Shown piece after piece: positions 55,225 through 64,000 of a DNA stretch of 64,000 bases. Numbering within the stretch: the first letter of the stretch is position 1; every line of letters begins with the position of its first letter. The stretch covers positions 1,860,001-1,924,000 of the forward strand of contig NZ_JAUSYO010000001.1 of assembly GCF_030816935.1 (NCBI RefSeq), read 5' to 3'. The notes under the pieces were generated by a model that saw nothing but the letters and a program-made list of their open reading frames with translations, was not told the DNA's origin and made no database searches. The DNA comes from Arthrobacter sp. B3I9 (GTDB lineage: Bacteria; Actinomycetota; Actinomycetes; Actinomycetales; Micrococcaceae). A program made the position numbers and the translations under genes.

Positions 55225-56223
55225 ATGCGCATTCTGGTCCTTGGCGGTACAGCCTTCCTCTCCGCGGAAATCGCCCGGCAGGCGCTCGACGCCGGACACG
55301 AAGTGACGTGCCTCGCCCGCGGGACCGCCGCAGCGCCGCCGGCCGGGGCGCGGTGGCTGCAGGCCGACCGCTCAGCGGGCAAGGCCGCCTATACGGACGC
55401 GGAGAACACCGGATGGGATGCCGTCGTCGACGTCTCCCGGAACCCGGAGCACGCGCGCGAGGCCCTCGAAGTCCTGGCCGGAACTGCGCGGCACTGGACT
55501 TTCATCTCCAGTTGCTCCGTCTACGCCGACCACTCGGTCGCCGGGGCGGCGGAGGGCGCGGAGCTGCTGCCCCCGCTGGCTGCCGGCACCGGCCTGACCA
55601 TGGACAACTACGGCGAGGCCAAGGCCGCGATCGAACACCGGACCCGAGAACTGGCCGGGGACAAAGCCCATATCTGCCGGCCGGGGCTCCTTGGCGGGCC
55701 CGGTGACAGCTCGGACCGGTACGGCTACTGGCCGGCCCGCTTCGCCCGGGACCAGGAGCCCGTGCTGATACCGGACATCCCTTCGGACCCCACCCAGGTC
55801 ATTGACGTCCGGGACCTCGCGGCCTGGGTCCTGGCCGCAGCCGGGGCAGGCACCATCGGAACCCTGAACGCCGTGGGCGAGACCGTTCCGTTTGCTGCCT
55901 ACCTCGAAGAAGCCCGCCAGCTCAGCGACCAAGAAGCGGAGGTGGTGGCCATCCCCGGCGAGTGGCTTGCCGAGCACGGCGCCAACTACTGGGCCGGACC
56001 GGATTCGCTGCCGCTCTGGTTGCCGCCCGGCCAGGACGGCTTTCTGTCCCGCAGCAACGATCCCGCCCGTGCGGCCGGGCTCCGGCTCCGCCCCTGGATG
56101 GACACCGTGCGGGACGCCCTGGCGGACGAACGCCAGCGCGGTCTCGGCCGGGAACGCAAAGCCGGGCTCAGCCCGGAGACCGAGCGCCGGCTTCTGCGCG
56201 AGTACCGGGCCGAGACCGCCTGA
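55225..56223 (+). CDS. NAD-dependent epimerase/reductase family protein (SDR, extended type)
   Basis: The Rossmann start MRILVLGGTAFLSAEIARQA has the GGTxFL nucleotide motif. A Ser-containing strand (WTFISSCSVYADHS) carries a Tyr, and DNYGEAKAAIEH supplies the Tyr-x3-Lys pair, so the catalytic site is intact. The C-terminal half (IDVRDLAAWVLAAA, GTLNAVGETVPF) is typical of epimerase-like reductases. At 332 residues it is a normal length. Substrate unknown. It is divergent from the channel gene. Confidence 0.88.
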   Translation: MRILVLGGTAFLSAEIARQALDAGHEVTCLARGTAAAPPAGARWLQADRSAGKAAYTDAENTGWDAVVDVSRNPEHAREALEVLAGTARHWTFISSCSVYADHSVAGAAEGAELLPPLAAGTGLTMDNYGEAKAAIEHRTRELAGDKAHICRPGLLGGPGDSSDRYGYWPARFARDQEPVLIPDIPSDPTQVIDVRDLAAWVLAAAGAGTIGTLNAVGETVPFAAYLEEARQLSDQEAEVVAIPGEWLAEHGANYWAGPDSLPLWLPPGQDGFLSRSNDPARAAGLRLRPWMDTVRDALADERQRGLGRERKAGLSPETERRLLREYRAETA

Positions 56224-56274
56224 GCGCCGAGTCCGCCTGACCGCCCGGTCCCTGTGTACTCAGTCCCGAAGTCC

Positions 56275-56754
56275 TCAGTCGGAGTATTCGAACACCGTGC
56301 TGGGCTCGTGCAGCACCGGGAAGTTGACGCTCCGGGCAATGAAGCACAGCCTGTTCGCCTCGGCGTGTAGTTCCTCGAGCTCCACAGCCGCCGGAGCAGC
56401 CACCGTCACGCGGGGCTTGAGGGTCACGGACTCGAACTGGCCGCTTCCGTCCCGGTTGGTCCGCATCAGTCCCTCGGCGTGGTCTTCGTAGGCACTGACC
56501 ACCACCCCGTGCTTGACGGCCACATGCAGGAAGGACAGCATGTGGCACTGCGCCAGCGCCGCCAGCAGCAGCTGCTCGGGGTTGAACCGGGTCCGGTCGC
56601 CGCGGAAGCTGGGGTCCGCGGATCCCCCGAGCACCGGAAGTCCCGGGATCTCGACGTCGTGGTCCCGGGAATAGCCCCGGTAGGAGGCCGTACCCTCGCC
56701 GAGGTTTCCGGTCCACGTGACCGTCAGCGCGTAGCGGTGCTCGTCGAGGCTCAT
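56275..56754 (-). CDS. OsmC-family peroxide-detoxifying protein
   Basis: The 159-residue protein has the OsmC core: NPEQLLLAALAQCHMLSFLH with the first redox Cys, and the second in ANRLCFIARSVNFPV. A Trp/Gly-rich N-terminus (TVTWTGNLGEGTASYRGYS) is usual for this group. It reduces organic hydroperoxides in related proteins. Its ATG overlaps the pepN stop by four bases, so the pair is co-translated. Confidence 0.93.
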   Translation of the reverse strand: MSLDEHRYALTVTWTGNLGEGTASYRGYSRDHDVEIPGLPVLGGSADPSFRGDRTRFNPEQLLLAALAQCHMLSFLHVAVKHGVVVSAYEDHAEGLMRTNRDGSGQFESVTLKPRVTVAAPAAVELEELHAEANRLCFIARSVNFPVLHEPSTVFEYSD

Positions 56755-59318
56755 GCGCCGACGTCCGCCTGCCGCGCCCGCAGTGCACGCACCACGCCGT
56801 CGCGGTTTTCCAGCATCATCCGGCGCAGCGCGGCGCTGTCCTCCGGCAGCGAGGCAAGGAACTCGTCGGTGCGGTCCACGGTTGCCTGGCTGGTCAGCTG
56901 TGCCGGGTAGAGCCCGACGACGATCTGCTGCGCCAGGGCGTGCGTGCGTTCCTTGACGATGCCCGGGACGGCCTCGAAGTACTTCTCGGCGTAAGGCTCC
57001 AGCAGGGCAGTTTCCAGCACCCGGGTGAAGCCGTTGACGGCGGATCCCTGCAGGGCGTTGGACAGGTCTCCCTTAACCACGATCGACTCCCAGGCGGCGG
57101 CCTTGGCCTCGGGGGTGGGGATGGCTGCCTTGGCGAGGGCCGCGGCATTCTGCCCGGTGGCGGTGTTGTCGCGCTCCAGCTCGGCGTCGATCAGCTCCTG
57201 CCCGGCCCGGTCGCCAACCACGAGGGACGTAATCAGTTCCCAGCGCAGGTCCTGGTCCACCGCGAGGCCCTCGAGGGTCACAGAGCCGTCGAGCAGCCCG
57301 GCGACGTTCTCCAGCTGTCCTGCGCTGCGGGCAAGGAGGGCATAGGACTTCACGAACTGCAGCTGCGCGTCCGAGCCGGCCGGAACGCCGGAGGCGAGCT
57401 CCCACAGCCGGTCCGCCGCGGCAACGGCCGTGGCTTCCTTGTGCTCCTCTGCCACGTAGAAGTTCAGCGTGGTGGCCAGCTGGCGGAGCTGGACCAGGAT
57501 GACGGAGGAATCGGATTCCTCGGCGATGTTGGCGAGGATCAGTTGCACGTAGCCGCGGGCCGGGGTTTCACCGTCCCGGGCCGCGTCCCAGGCGGAGCCC
57601 CAGACGAGGGTACGGGGGAGGCTCTGGCTGAAGTCCTTCAAGTGCGCCGTGGCGGTCGCGAGCGACTTCGGGTCGAGGCGGACCTTGGCGTAGGCGAGGT
57701 CGTCGTCGTTGAGCAGGACCAGGTCCGGCTGCGCGAGTCCGGCGAGCGCCGGAACCTCGGTGCGTTCGCCGCCGACGTCGAGCTCCTCGCGGTGGACACG
57801 CTCGAGCTTCCCGGCAGCGGTGAGGTTGTAGAAGCCGACGGCGAGGCGGTGCGGGCGGATGGTGGGCTGGTCTTCGGTGGCGGACTGCAGGATTGCGAAG
57901 GAGGAGATCGTGCCGTCCTCATCCACGGACAGCTCTGGCTTCAGCGTGTTCACGCCGGCGGTCTCCAGCCAGAGCCGGCCCCACTGGTCGAGGTCCCGGC
58001 CGCTTGCCTTCTCGAGTTCGGCCATGAGGTCGCTCAGCTCGGTGTTCTGCCAGGCGTGCTTGCCGAAGTACTCCCGGACGCCGGCCATGAACTGATCCGG
58101 GCCCACCCAGGCGACCAGCTGGCGCAGCACGGACGCGCCCTTGGCATAGGTGATGCCGTCGAAATTCACTTCGACGTCCCGCAGGTCGTTGATCTCGGCA
58201 AAGATCGGATGCGTGGTGGGGAGCTGGTCCTGGCGGTAGGCCCAGGATTTCTCCACGGAGGCGAAGGTGGTCCAGGCGGAGTCGAACTTCGTGTTCTCGA
58301 CGGCGGCAAGGTGGGACATGTACTCGGCGAAGGATTCGTTCAACCAGAGGTCGTTCCACCAGCGCATCGTCACCAGGTCGCCGAACCACATGTGCGCCAG
58401 TTCGTGCAGCACGGTGATGGCGCGGCGCTCCACCTGCGCACCGGTGACCTTGCTGCGGAAGATGTAACCCTCGAGGATGGTGACGGCCCCGGCGTTTTCC
58501 ATCGCCCCGGCGTTGAACTCGGGCACGAACAGCTGGTCGTACTTCTCGAACGGGTAGGGGCAGCCGAACTGTGCCTCGAAGAACTCGAAGCCCTGGCGGG
58601 TCAGTTCGAAGATGTTGTCCGCGTCCAGGTACTGCATGAGGGATTTGCGGGCAAAGATGCCCAGCGGCGTGACCTTCCCGTCCGCCGATGTCACCTCGCT
58701 GCGGACGGACTGGTACGGTCCGGCGATCAGGGCGGTGACGTAGGAGGAGAGCCGAGGCGTGGGGGCGAACTCCCAGACGGAGCGGGCGCTGCCGTCCTCG
58801 CCGGGAATGGTCTCGACCGGCACCGGCGTGGGGGAGTTGGACACCACGGCCCAGTGCGACGGCGCGGTGACGGTGAACGTGAAGCTCGCCTTGAGGTCGG
58901 GCTGTTCGAAAACGGCGAACATCCGGCGGGAATCCGGGACCTCGAACTGGGTGTACAGGTAGACCTCGTTGTCCACCGGATCCACGAAGCGGTGCAGTCC
59001 CTCGCCGGTGTTCATGTACGGGGCCTCGGCCACCACCAGCAGATCGTTCACCGCGGCCAGGTCCGGGAGCTGGATCCGGATGCCGTCGGAAACTTCGGCC
59101 GGATCCAGCTCCCGCCCGTTGAGCATCACGCTGTGTACGGCGTGCGTCACGGCGTCGATGAACGTCGAGGCGCCCGGGGTGGCCGTGAACTTCACGGCGG
59201 TGGTGGAGCCGAAGACCTTCTCGCCGCGGGTCAGGTCCAGGCTGACCTCGTAGGACTCGACCTCGATCAGTTCAGCGCGCTCGCGTGCTTCGGCGCGTGT
59301 CAGGTTCATACCGGGCAA
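56751..59318 (-). CDS. pepN: Aminopeptidase N (M1 family)
   Basis: The zinc motif is HELAHMWFGDLVTMRWWNDL with the third ligand in LNESFAEYMS. The substrate-binding GAMENAG motif is present (EFNAGAMENAGAVTILEGY). At 855 residues it matches actinobacterial PepN. The TTG at 59318 has GGAGG seven bases upstream; ATG 59309 (MNLTRAEARERAELIE) is the other candidate. The ERAP1-like C-terminal domain is complete. It trims peptides in protein turnover. Confidence 0.95.
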   Translation of the reverse strand: MPGMNLTRAEARERAELIEVESYEVSLDLTRGEKVFGSTTAVKFTATPGASTFIDAVTHAVHSVMLNGRELDPAEVSDGIRIQLPDLAAVNDLLVVAEAPYMNTGEGLHRFVDPVDNEVYLYTQFEVPDSRRMFAVFEQPDLKASFTFTVTAPSHWAVVSNSPTPVPVETIPGEDGSARSVWEFAPTPRLSSYVTALIAGPYQSVRSEVTSADGKVTPLGIFARKSLMQYLDADNIFELTRQGFEFFEAQFGCPYPFEKYDQLFVPEFNAGAMENAGAVTILEGYIFRSKVTGAQVERRAITVLHELAHMWFGDLVTMRWWNDLWLNESFAEYMSHLAAVENTKFDSAWTTFASVEKSWAYRQDQLPTTHPIFAEINDLRDVEVNFDGITYAKGASVLRQLVAWVGPDQFMAGVREYFGKHAWQNTELSDLMAELEKASGRDLDQWGRLWLETAGVNTLKPELSVDEDGTISSFAILQSATEDQPTIRPHRLAVGFYNLTAAGKLERVHREELDVGGERTEVPALAGLAQPDLVLLNDDDLAYAKVRLDPKSLATATAHLKDFSQSLPRTLVWGSAWDAARDGETPARGYVQLILANIAEESDSSVILVQLRQLATTLNFYVAEEHKEATAVAAADRLWELASGVPAGSDAQLQFVKSYALLARSAGQLENVAGLLDGSVTLEGLAVDQDLRWELITSLVVGDRAGQELIDAELERDNTATGQNAAALAKAAIPTPEAKAAAWESIVVKGDLSNALQGSAVNGFTRVLETALLEPYAEKYFEAVPGIVKERTHALAQQIVVGLYPAQLTSQATVDRTDEFLASLPEDSAALRRMMLENRDGVVRALRARQADVGA

Positions 59319-59520
59319 AGTGGGGCCTCCAGGAAAGTCTCGGCGTTGACGTGAAGTTATTCTTTCACGCTGAGGTCCCTTGGCAAGTTGCGCGGGTCAC
59401 ATGGATTTTGCTGGGTGCCCTTACCGGCGTGCCTGCATGGGTGCCCTTCCGGGCGTGGCCGTCCGCACCCGCCTGCCCCGGCGTCTCACCCCCGGCGGCG
59501 GCCGGGGGTAGCGTTGGAGT

Positions 59521-60579
59521 ATGGGAAAGCTTCGGGATTCTGTGGACGCCAGGGCCCTGCGGTTTGCGTTGGGGTTCCCCGTGATGCTTGCCGTCGGCTT
59601 CGTGGTCTGTGCCCTTCTGATCCAGGCCGACCTGCCCGAGCCGCTCGCGGTCCGCTGGGCCGAGGGCGGTGCTGCCGACTTCGCACCCTTCGGTGCCGTC
59701 GTCGGAGTGGGGGCCGCCCTGATTGTGCTGATCGGCTGGGCCGCGCTGGTGCAGGCCGCCCCGCTCTCCCGTCCCGCGGTGATGCGGCGGATCATGATGG
59801 GGGCCGGCCTGACGATCAGCCTCTTCGTCACCACGGTCCTGGCCGCCGTCCTTGTCGGCCAGCTCGGCCTGGCGGACGCGAGGGAGTCCCGGGTGGACAT
59901 CACCGTGCTCGCCCTGGGCAGCGGCGCTGCTGTGGGCCTCGGTTTTGTGATGGGGTTCGTCTTCAAGGCGGACGAGCGTTGGTCCACCGACGATGACCGG
60001 GCCATGGAGGCGGCCCTGCAACGCGAACTGGATCCCGATGTCGGACGGGATGCGGTGAGCCTGTGGGTGCACGCGCGCAGTTCCGTTTTCGTGATGCTGG
60101 GGATCGCCTGCGTGCTTCCGGCCGCACTGCTGACCATCGCCGTGCCGTGGCTTGCTGCGGTCCTGGTGGTCCTGGGCCTGCTCGCCGCGGCATTCCTGGT
60201 CGCCCGCGTGCGGGTTGACCGCAGCGGCCTGCGCGTCTTCGCCGCAGGCTTCCTGCGGGTCATGGACGTTCCTGCCGCAGCCATCGAGGCGGCGACGCCG
60301 AAGGACGTCAAGGCTGCCGACTACGGCGGCTGGGGATACCGCAGTACCGGCAGAGCCACGGCGCTGCTGGTCAGCAGCGGCCCTGCCGTCGTCGTCGACC
60401 GTTCCGACGGGCGCAAACTGGCCGTCAGCAGCGGCAGTGCCGCGTCCGCCGAGCACGTGGCAAGGGTCCTCTCCACCGGGTTGCCGAGCGCGCCCGCCAC
60501 GGTGGGGACACGGCGGCCCTGTGACCGGCTCCTCCGAGAAGTTCCGGAGGCCCGGCGCGGCCGGCGGCCGGCGCACTAG
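59521..60579 (+). CDS. DUF1648-like membrane protein
   Basis: The 352-residue protein starts with a membrane helix (ALRFALGFPVMLAVGFVVCA) followed by a loop LPEPLAVRWAEGGAADFAP, close to the DUF1648 pattern. Four to five further helices lie between residues 60 and 205. A soluble C-terminal part (VRVDRSGLRVFAAGFLRVMD, WGYRSTGRATALLVSSGPAV) resembles a PH-like domain found in such proteins. The tail is Arg-rich. Function unknown. Confidence 0.8.
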   Translation: MGKLRDSVDARALRFALGFPVMLAVGFVVCALLIQADLPEPLAVRWAEGGAADFAPFGAVVGVGAALIVLIGWAALVQAAPLSRPAVMRRIMMGAGLTISLFVTTVLAAVLVGQLGLADARESRVDITVLALGSGAAVGLGFVMGFVFKADERWSTDDDRAMEAALQRELDPDVGRDAVSLWVHARSSVFVMLGIACVLPAALLTIAVPWLAAVLVVLGLLAAAFLVARVRVDRSGLRVFAAGFLRVMDVPAAAIEAATPKDVKAADYGGWGYRSTGRATALLVSSGPAVVVDRSDGRKLAVSSGSAASAEHVARVLSTGLPSAPATVGTRRPCDRLLREVPEARRGRRPAH

Positions 60580-60657
60580 TAGTCTTGGAACCGGCCCAGA
60601 ACCGCCCCCGGCAGCTCCTGTACCCGAGCTGTCCTGCCCCCAACTGAACGGATAGCC

Positions 60658-61149
60658 GTGACCTCCACAGATCTCCCGACCGTGCACATCGCAACAGACC
60701 ACGCCGGCATGGAACTCAGTGCACACCTCGTGAGCCACCTCCGCTCCACGGGTTACAACGTGGTGGACCACGGGCCCGCGACCTACGACGCGCAGGATGA
60801 CTACCCCTCCTTCTGCATCAACGCCGCGCTCGCCGTCGTGGCCGACCAGGCGGCGGGCCGCAACGCCCTCGGCATCGTGCTGGGCGGATCCGGCAACGGC
60901 GAGCAGATTGCTGCCAACAAGGTCAAGGGTGTGCGGGCCGCGCTGGCCTGGAACCTGTCCACCGCGAAACTTGCCCGTGAGCACAACGACGCGAACGTCG
61001 TCGCTGTCGGCGGCCGCCAGCACAGTGTCGAGGAGGCCACCTCCATCATTGAGGCTTTCCTGGCCGAGCCCTTCAGCCACGATGAGCGCCACGTCCGCCG
61101 GATCGACAAGATCGCGGCCTACGAGCGTACGGGCGAGGTCATCGACTAG
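60658..61149 (+). CDS. rpiB: Ribose-5-phosphate isomerase B
   Basis: RpiB interconverts ribose and ribulose 5-phosphate. The motifs VHIATDHAGMELSAHL and IVLGGSGNGEQIAANKVKGV are present; Ser replaces the active-site Cys of E. coli RpiB, as in M. tuberculosis, where a Glu acts as base. The 163-residue length is typical of actinobacteria. GTG 60658 is the start. Its last stop base is the first base of the next gene's GTG. Confidence 0.94.
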   Translation: MTSTDLPTVHIATDHAGMELSAHLVSHLRSTGYNVVDHGPATYDAQDDYPSFCINAALAVVADQAAGRNALGIVLGGSGNGEQIAANKVKGVRAALAWNLSTAKLAREHNDANVVAVGGRQHSVEEATSIIEAFLAEPFSHDERHVRRIDKIAAYERTGEVID

Positions 61150-62099
61150 TGCCGGAAGGCCATTCCGTCCACCGGCTGGCCCGCCAGTTCGCTGACGTTT
61201 TCCAGGGGGAGCGGCTCGCGGTCTCGAGCCCGCAGGGGCGGTTCGCGCAGGGCGCGGCGCTGCTGGACGGCCATGTGCTGACGTCCTCCGTTGCCCACGG
61301 CAAGCACCTGTTCCTTGGGTTCGAGCACGGGTTGCTGCTCCATGTCCACCTGGGCCTGTACGGGGCCTGGAACTTCGGCGGTGATGCAACGTTCCGCGGC
61401 GCCTCGAGCATCGGCGCACCCCGCAAGGTGGGGGAGCGGGAAGACTTCGACAACGCACCGGACGCCGCCGCCCTGGCTGGCAGCTACCCGGGAGACGCCG
61501 GCGCGGACAGCTACTCGGGTCCGCCCGACCCGGTGGGTGCCGTGCGCGTCCGCCTGGCCGGTTCGCATGGCTGGGCTGACCTTCGCGGCGCCACCACCTG
61601 CGAAGTGGTCACAAGGGCGGAAAGCGAACTTGTCCTGGCCCGGCTTGGCCCTGACCCGCTCCGGAACCGCCCCGGCGACCGGGACGCCTTCGTCGCCGGC
61701 GTGCGGGCCAGGCGCACGCCCCTGGCGGCCCTGCTGATGGACCAGAAAGTGATTGCCGGCGTCGGGAACGTCTACCGCGCCGAGCTGCTCTTCCGGCAGC
61801 GGCTCGACCCCTGGCTCGCCGGGAAGGCCCTGGCTGCCGACGCCGCCACCCGGCTCTGGGACGACACCGTCGCCATGATGTCCGACGGCGTCCGCCACGG
61901 CCGGATCATCACCACGCCGCCCCATTACTGGAGCCCCGCAACAGCCGGGGTACCGGGCGGAGGCCTGCCGGCCCCGGAGGAAGCCCACTTTGTCTACCGG
62001 AGGCAGGGCCTGGAGTGCCGGAACTGCGGAACCCCGGTGGCGCTCACGGATCTTGGCGCCCGGAAACTCTACTGGTGCCCTGGATGCCAGCAGATTTGA
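61149..62099 (+). CDS. Formamidopyrimidine/endonuclease VIII-type DNA glycosylase
   Basis: Base-excision repair enzyme. After the initiator, Pro2-Glu3 (MPEGHSVHRLARQF) form the catalytic start. The helix-two-turn-helix includes QKVIAGVGNVYRAELLFRQ, and the C-terminal zinc finger is CRNCGTPV...YWCPGCQQ. These are all the functional parts. PEGHSVH and the overall pattern favour the actinobacterial Nei2-like group rather than Fpg. At 316 residues it carries a Gly/Pro-rich insert near residue 110-125. GTG 61149 overlaps the rpiB stop. Confidence 0.92.
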   Translation: MPEGHSVHRLARQFADVFQGERLAVSSPQGRFAQGAALLDGHVLTSSVAHGKHLFLGFEHGLLLHVHLGLYGAWNFGGDATFRGASSIGAPRKVGEREDFDNAPDAAALAGSYPGDAGADSYSGPPDPVGAVRVRLAGSHGWADLRGATTCEVVTRAESELVLARLGPDPLRNRPGDRDAFVAGVRARRTPLAALLMDQKVIAGVGNVYRAELLFRQRLDPWLAGKALAADAATRLWDDTVAMMSDGVRHGRIITTPPHYWSPATAGVPGGGLPAPEEAHFVYRRQGLECRNCGTPVALTDLGARKLYWCPGCQQI

Positions 62100-62138
62100 G
62101 CATGAACCCTTGACCCGCCCCGGGGCCGCCGTCGGCCT

Positions 62139-62198
62139 ATCGATTGCTCCGTAACCGCCCTTTTGACCCGCGAGAAGGGCAGTTGTGGAGCAATCGAT
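62139..62198. repeat. Long inverted repeat after the glycosylase gene
   Basis: Outer arms ATCGATTGCTCC (62139-62150) and GGAGCAATCGAT (62187-62198) pair perfectly. The inner segment CGCCCTT/AAGGGC adds further pairing around a central ACCCGC loop. No T tract follows directly. Confidence 0.85.
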
Positions 62199-62210
62199 GG
62201 GCCCGGGCGC

Positions 62211-62242
62211 AAAAAAGCCCCTCCGGGGAGGGGCTTTTGCTT
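62211..62242 (-). terminator. Terminator of tRNA-Gly (bidirectional form)
   Basis: A 10-12-bp stem AAAAGCCCCT...GGGGCTTTT with runs of A on the left and T on the right. Read leftward, it follows tRNA-Gly by ten bases and ends in six T residues. Confidence 0.9.
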
Positions 62243-62252
62243 CATATTTCGG

Positions 62253-62323
62253 AGGGGACGACGGGAATCGAACCCGCGTAATCAGTTTGGAAGACTGAGG
62301 CTTTACCATTAAGCTACGTCCCC
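62253..62323 (-). tRNA. tRNA-Gly (anticodon TCC)
   Basis: Leftward cloverleaf: acceptor GGGGACG/CGTCCCC, D-arm AGCTTAATGGTAAAGC, anticodon loop CTTCCAA (TCC), T-arm GGGTTCGATTCCC. The discriminator is T, as expected for glycine. CCA is not encoded. Confidence 0.97.
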
Positions 62324-62471
62324 GGGATCTTGACCGTCCTGCATTCCTGCTGCGCAGTCGGGCAAACTTCCGGGCGGCTGTTGAAGCCAGATACAACTAA
62401 ACCTAATTCAGGGCCCCAGTGTCAAATGTGCAAATCCCCGCAGGATGACCGTAGACTGTTCTGTGCACTTA

Positions 62472-62546
62472 CGGGGTGTAGCTCAGCTTGGCTAGAGCAC
62501 CTGCTTTGGGAGCAGGAAGTCGCAGGTTCAAATCCTGTCACCCCGA
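62472..62546 (+). tRNA. tRNA-Pro (anticodon TGG)
   Basis: Cloverleaf with acceptor CGGGGTG/CACCCCG, D-arm AGCTCAGCTTGGCTAGAGC, anticodon loop TTTGGGA (TGG) and T-arm CAGGTTCAAATCCTG. CCA is not encoded. It lies directly upstream of tig. Confidence 0.97.
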
Positions 62547-62614
62547 CTCTGCGGTTACGGCCCAGTTTGTGGCAAGGCAGAACCCAACCCCCTAAAACCA
62601 GGAGTACTTAGACT

Positions 62615-64000
62615 GTGAAGAGCGCTGTCGAGAACCTCACCCCCACGCGGGTCAAGCTCAATGTTGAGGTCCCCTTTGAGGAATTGAAGCCCAGCATCGC
62701 AGAGGCATACAAGACTGTTGCTTCGCAGATTCAGGTCCCCGGTTTCCGCAAGGGCAAAGTTCCCTCCAAGCTCATCGACCAGCGCGTCGGCCGCGGCTAC
62801 GTGCTCGAGACTGCCATCAACGAGGGCCTCAACGGCTGGTACCAGGCCGCCGTGCAGGAAACCGGCATCCGCCCGCTGAGCCGCCCCGAGGTTGAAATCA
62901 CCGAGGTTCCGGACCCGTCCGCCACCGACGGCGAGCTCAAGTTCCACGCCGAGGTTGATGTCCGTCCCGAGATCGAGCTGCCGGACTACGCCGGCATCAA
63001 GGTTGAGGTTGCCGCCGCTGAGTCCTCCGACGCCGACGTCGAGACCGCCCTGGACGAGCTCCGCGGCCGCTTCGGCACGCTGAAGACAGTCGACCGCCCT
63101 GCGGCCGACAAGGACTTCCTCACCATCGACATCGCAGCCTCCATCGACGGCGCCGAGGTCGACTCCGCTTCCGGACTGTCCTACCAGGTTGGTGCCGGCA
63201 CCATGCTCGAAGGCCTTGACGAGGCCGTCACCGGCCTCAGCGCCGACGAGGACGCCATCTTCGACACCACCCTCGTGGGCGGCGACCACGCCGGCGAAGC
63301 CGCGCAGGTCAAGGTTGTCGTCAAGGCCGTCAAGGAGCGCGAGCTTCCCGAGGCCAACGACGAGTTCGCCCAGCTGGCCTCCGAGTTCGACACCATGGCC
63401 GAGCTCCGTGAGGACCTCGCCAAGCAGGCCTCCGAATCCAAGGTCGTCGAGCAGGGCGTAGAAGCCCGCGACAAGGTCTTGGACAAGCTCGTTGAGCTCG
63501 TCGAGGTTCCCGTTCCGGACTCGGTCGTCGAAGAGCAGCTGGAGCAGCACTTCAGCGCCGAGAACTCCCACGGTGAAGGCGAGCACGACACCGAGGAGCA
63601 CCGCGCCGAGGTCCGCGCCAACACGGCCCGCTCCTTCCAGAACGAGATCATCCTTGACGCCATTGCGGAAAAGGAAGAAGTCAATGTCAGCCAGAACGAG
63701 CTGATCGACTACATCGTCACCACGGCCAGCCAGTACGGCATGGACCCGAACCAGTTCGCCCAGATCATCGATCAGAGCGGCCAGGTCCCCATGATGGTTT
63801 CCGAGGTCCGCCGCCGCAAGGCACTGGCGGTTGTCCTCGGCCAGGCCGAGGTCACCGACTCCGAGGGCAACACGGTTGACCTCAGCGACTTCGTCCGCCC
63901 CGGCGGCGAAGAGGCTCCGGTCGAAACCGAGGTTGAAGCCGGCGTCGAAGAGGAAACCTCCGAGGCAGCCCCCGCCGAGGCCAAGAATGACGACCCGGCG
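62615..64000 (+). CDS. tig: Trigger factor (cut by the window edge)
   Basis: Trigger factor is the ribosome-bound chaperone with prolyl isomerase activity. The N-terminal ribosome-binding signature is [19 protein letters not shown] (near residue 42). The FKBP-like domain covers about residues 155-245, and the helical C-terminal arms follow. The last visible residues are an acidic tail ([18 protein letters not shown]), so almost the whole protein is present. Start is GTG 62615 with AGGAG 10 bases upstream. clpP/clpX usually follow tig but lie outside the window. Confidence 0.96.
   Translation, partial: MKSAVENLTPTRVKLNVEVPFEELKPSIAEAYKTVASQIQVPGFRKGKVPSKLIDQRVGRGYVLETAINEGLNGWYQAAVQETGIRPLSRPEVEITEVPDPSATDGELKFHAEVDVRPEIELPDYAGIKVEVAAAESSDADVETALDELRGRFGTLKTVDRPAADKDFLTIDIAASIDGAEVDSASGLSYQVGAGTMLEGLDEAVTGLSADEDAIFDTTLVGGDHAGEAAQVKVVVKAVKERELPEANDEFAQLASEFDTMAELREDLAKQASESKVVEQGVEARDKVLDKLVELVEVPVPDSVVEEQLEQHFSAENSHGEGEHDTEEHRAEVRANTARSFQNEIILDAIAEKEEVNVSQNELIDYIVTTASQYGMDPNQFAQIIDQSGQVPMMVSEVRRRKALAVVLGQAEVTDSEGNTVDLSDFVRPGGEEAPVETEVEAGVEEETSEAAPAEAKNDDPA

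Noticed and set aside
59365..61458. 697-codon leftward frame opposite the DUF1648-like and rpiB genes
   Set aside because: Antisense shadow over rpiB and the glycosylase, both with conserved active-site motifs.

Overview
This is a high-GC actinobacterial chromosome segment. Gene order and protein sequence point to the Micrococcaceae, most likely Arthrobacter or Pseudarthrobacter. The evidence is the run rpsP-khpA-rimM-trmD-rplS-lepB-lepB-rnhB-DUF2469-yraN-yifB-dprA-xerC, a fabD-fabH-acpP-fabF cluster beside a MabR/FasR-type regulator and a homodimeric aceE, and many GTG starts. Family names are from memory, without database searches.

Region by region. 1-1.5 kb: a VOC protein, then an unusual nested repeat array. 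1.5-11.2 kb: ribosome and RNA-maturation genes, two signal peptidases, RNase HII, YraN, YifB/ComM and DprA. 11.3-13 kb: XerC and a DUF3145 protein, followed by two near-identical hairpins. 13.2-23.6 kb: the fatty-acid synthesis cluster, its regulator, pyruvate dehydrogenase E1, DUF3052, an AhpE-like peroxiredoxin and a sirtuin; the order mabR-aceE-DUF3052-ahpE resembles Mycobacterium tuberculosis. 23.7-34.1 kb: tRNA-Val, a GntR/FCD regulator divergent from gnd, cysK-cysE, msrA, a Nif3-like protein, a zinc-ribbon-family coiled coil, yaaA, a Tat lipoprotein esterase and a slipin. 34.2-46 kb: RNase P RNA, a long GapB-type GAPDH with an apparent frameshift near its start, an exported HNH nuclease, peptide deformylase, acyl-CoA dehydrogenase, tRNA-His, oligoribonuclease, an MptB-like mannosyltransferase, map and corA.

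46.3-49.2 kb is the only clearly foreign stretch. A low-GC segment lies between a broken copy of the ssb 5' region and the intact ssb. It holds a two-gene module of unknown function whose membrane-anchored member is split by an intact IS481-family element with a CCTAGG target duplication. Removing the IS and one target copy restores a 181-residue frame exactly.

49.2-64 kb: an SSB without the usual acidic tip, a lipoprotein, EttA, TesB, a truncated haemoglobin overlapping an MscS channel, an SDR protein, OsmC overlapping PepN, RpiB, a Nei/Fpg glycosylase, tRNA-Gly, tRNA-Pro and a trigger factor cut by the window edge.

Most of the window is core housekeeping. The best leads are the ssb-flanked island and its interrupted module, the 191-bp higher-order repeat array, the twin hairpins at 13.1 kb, the gapB frameshift, and a terminator-like hairpin inside the start of lepB. 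I see no CRISPR array, complete prophage or recognisable defence system.
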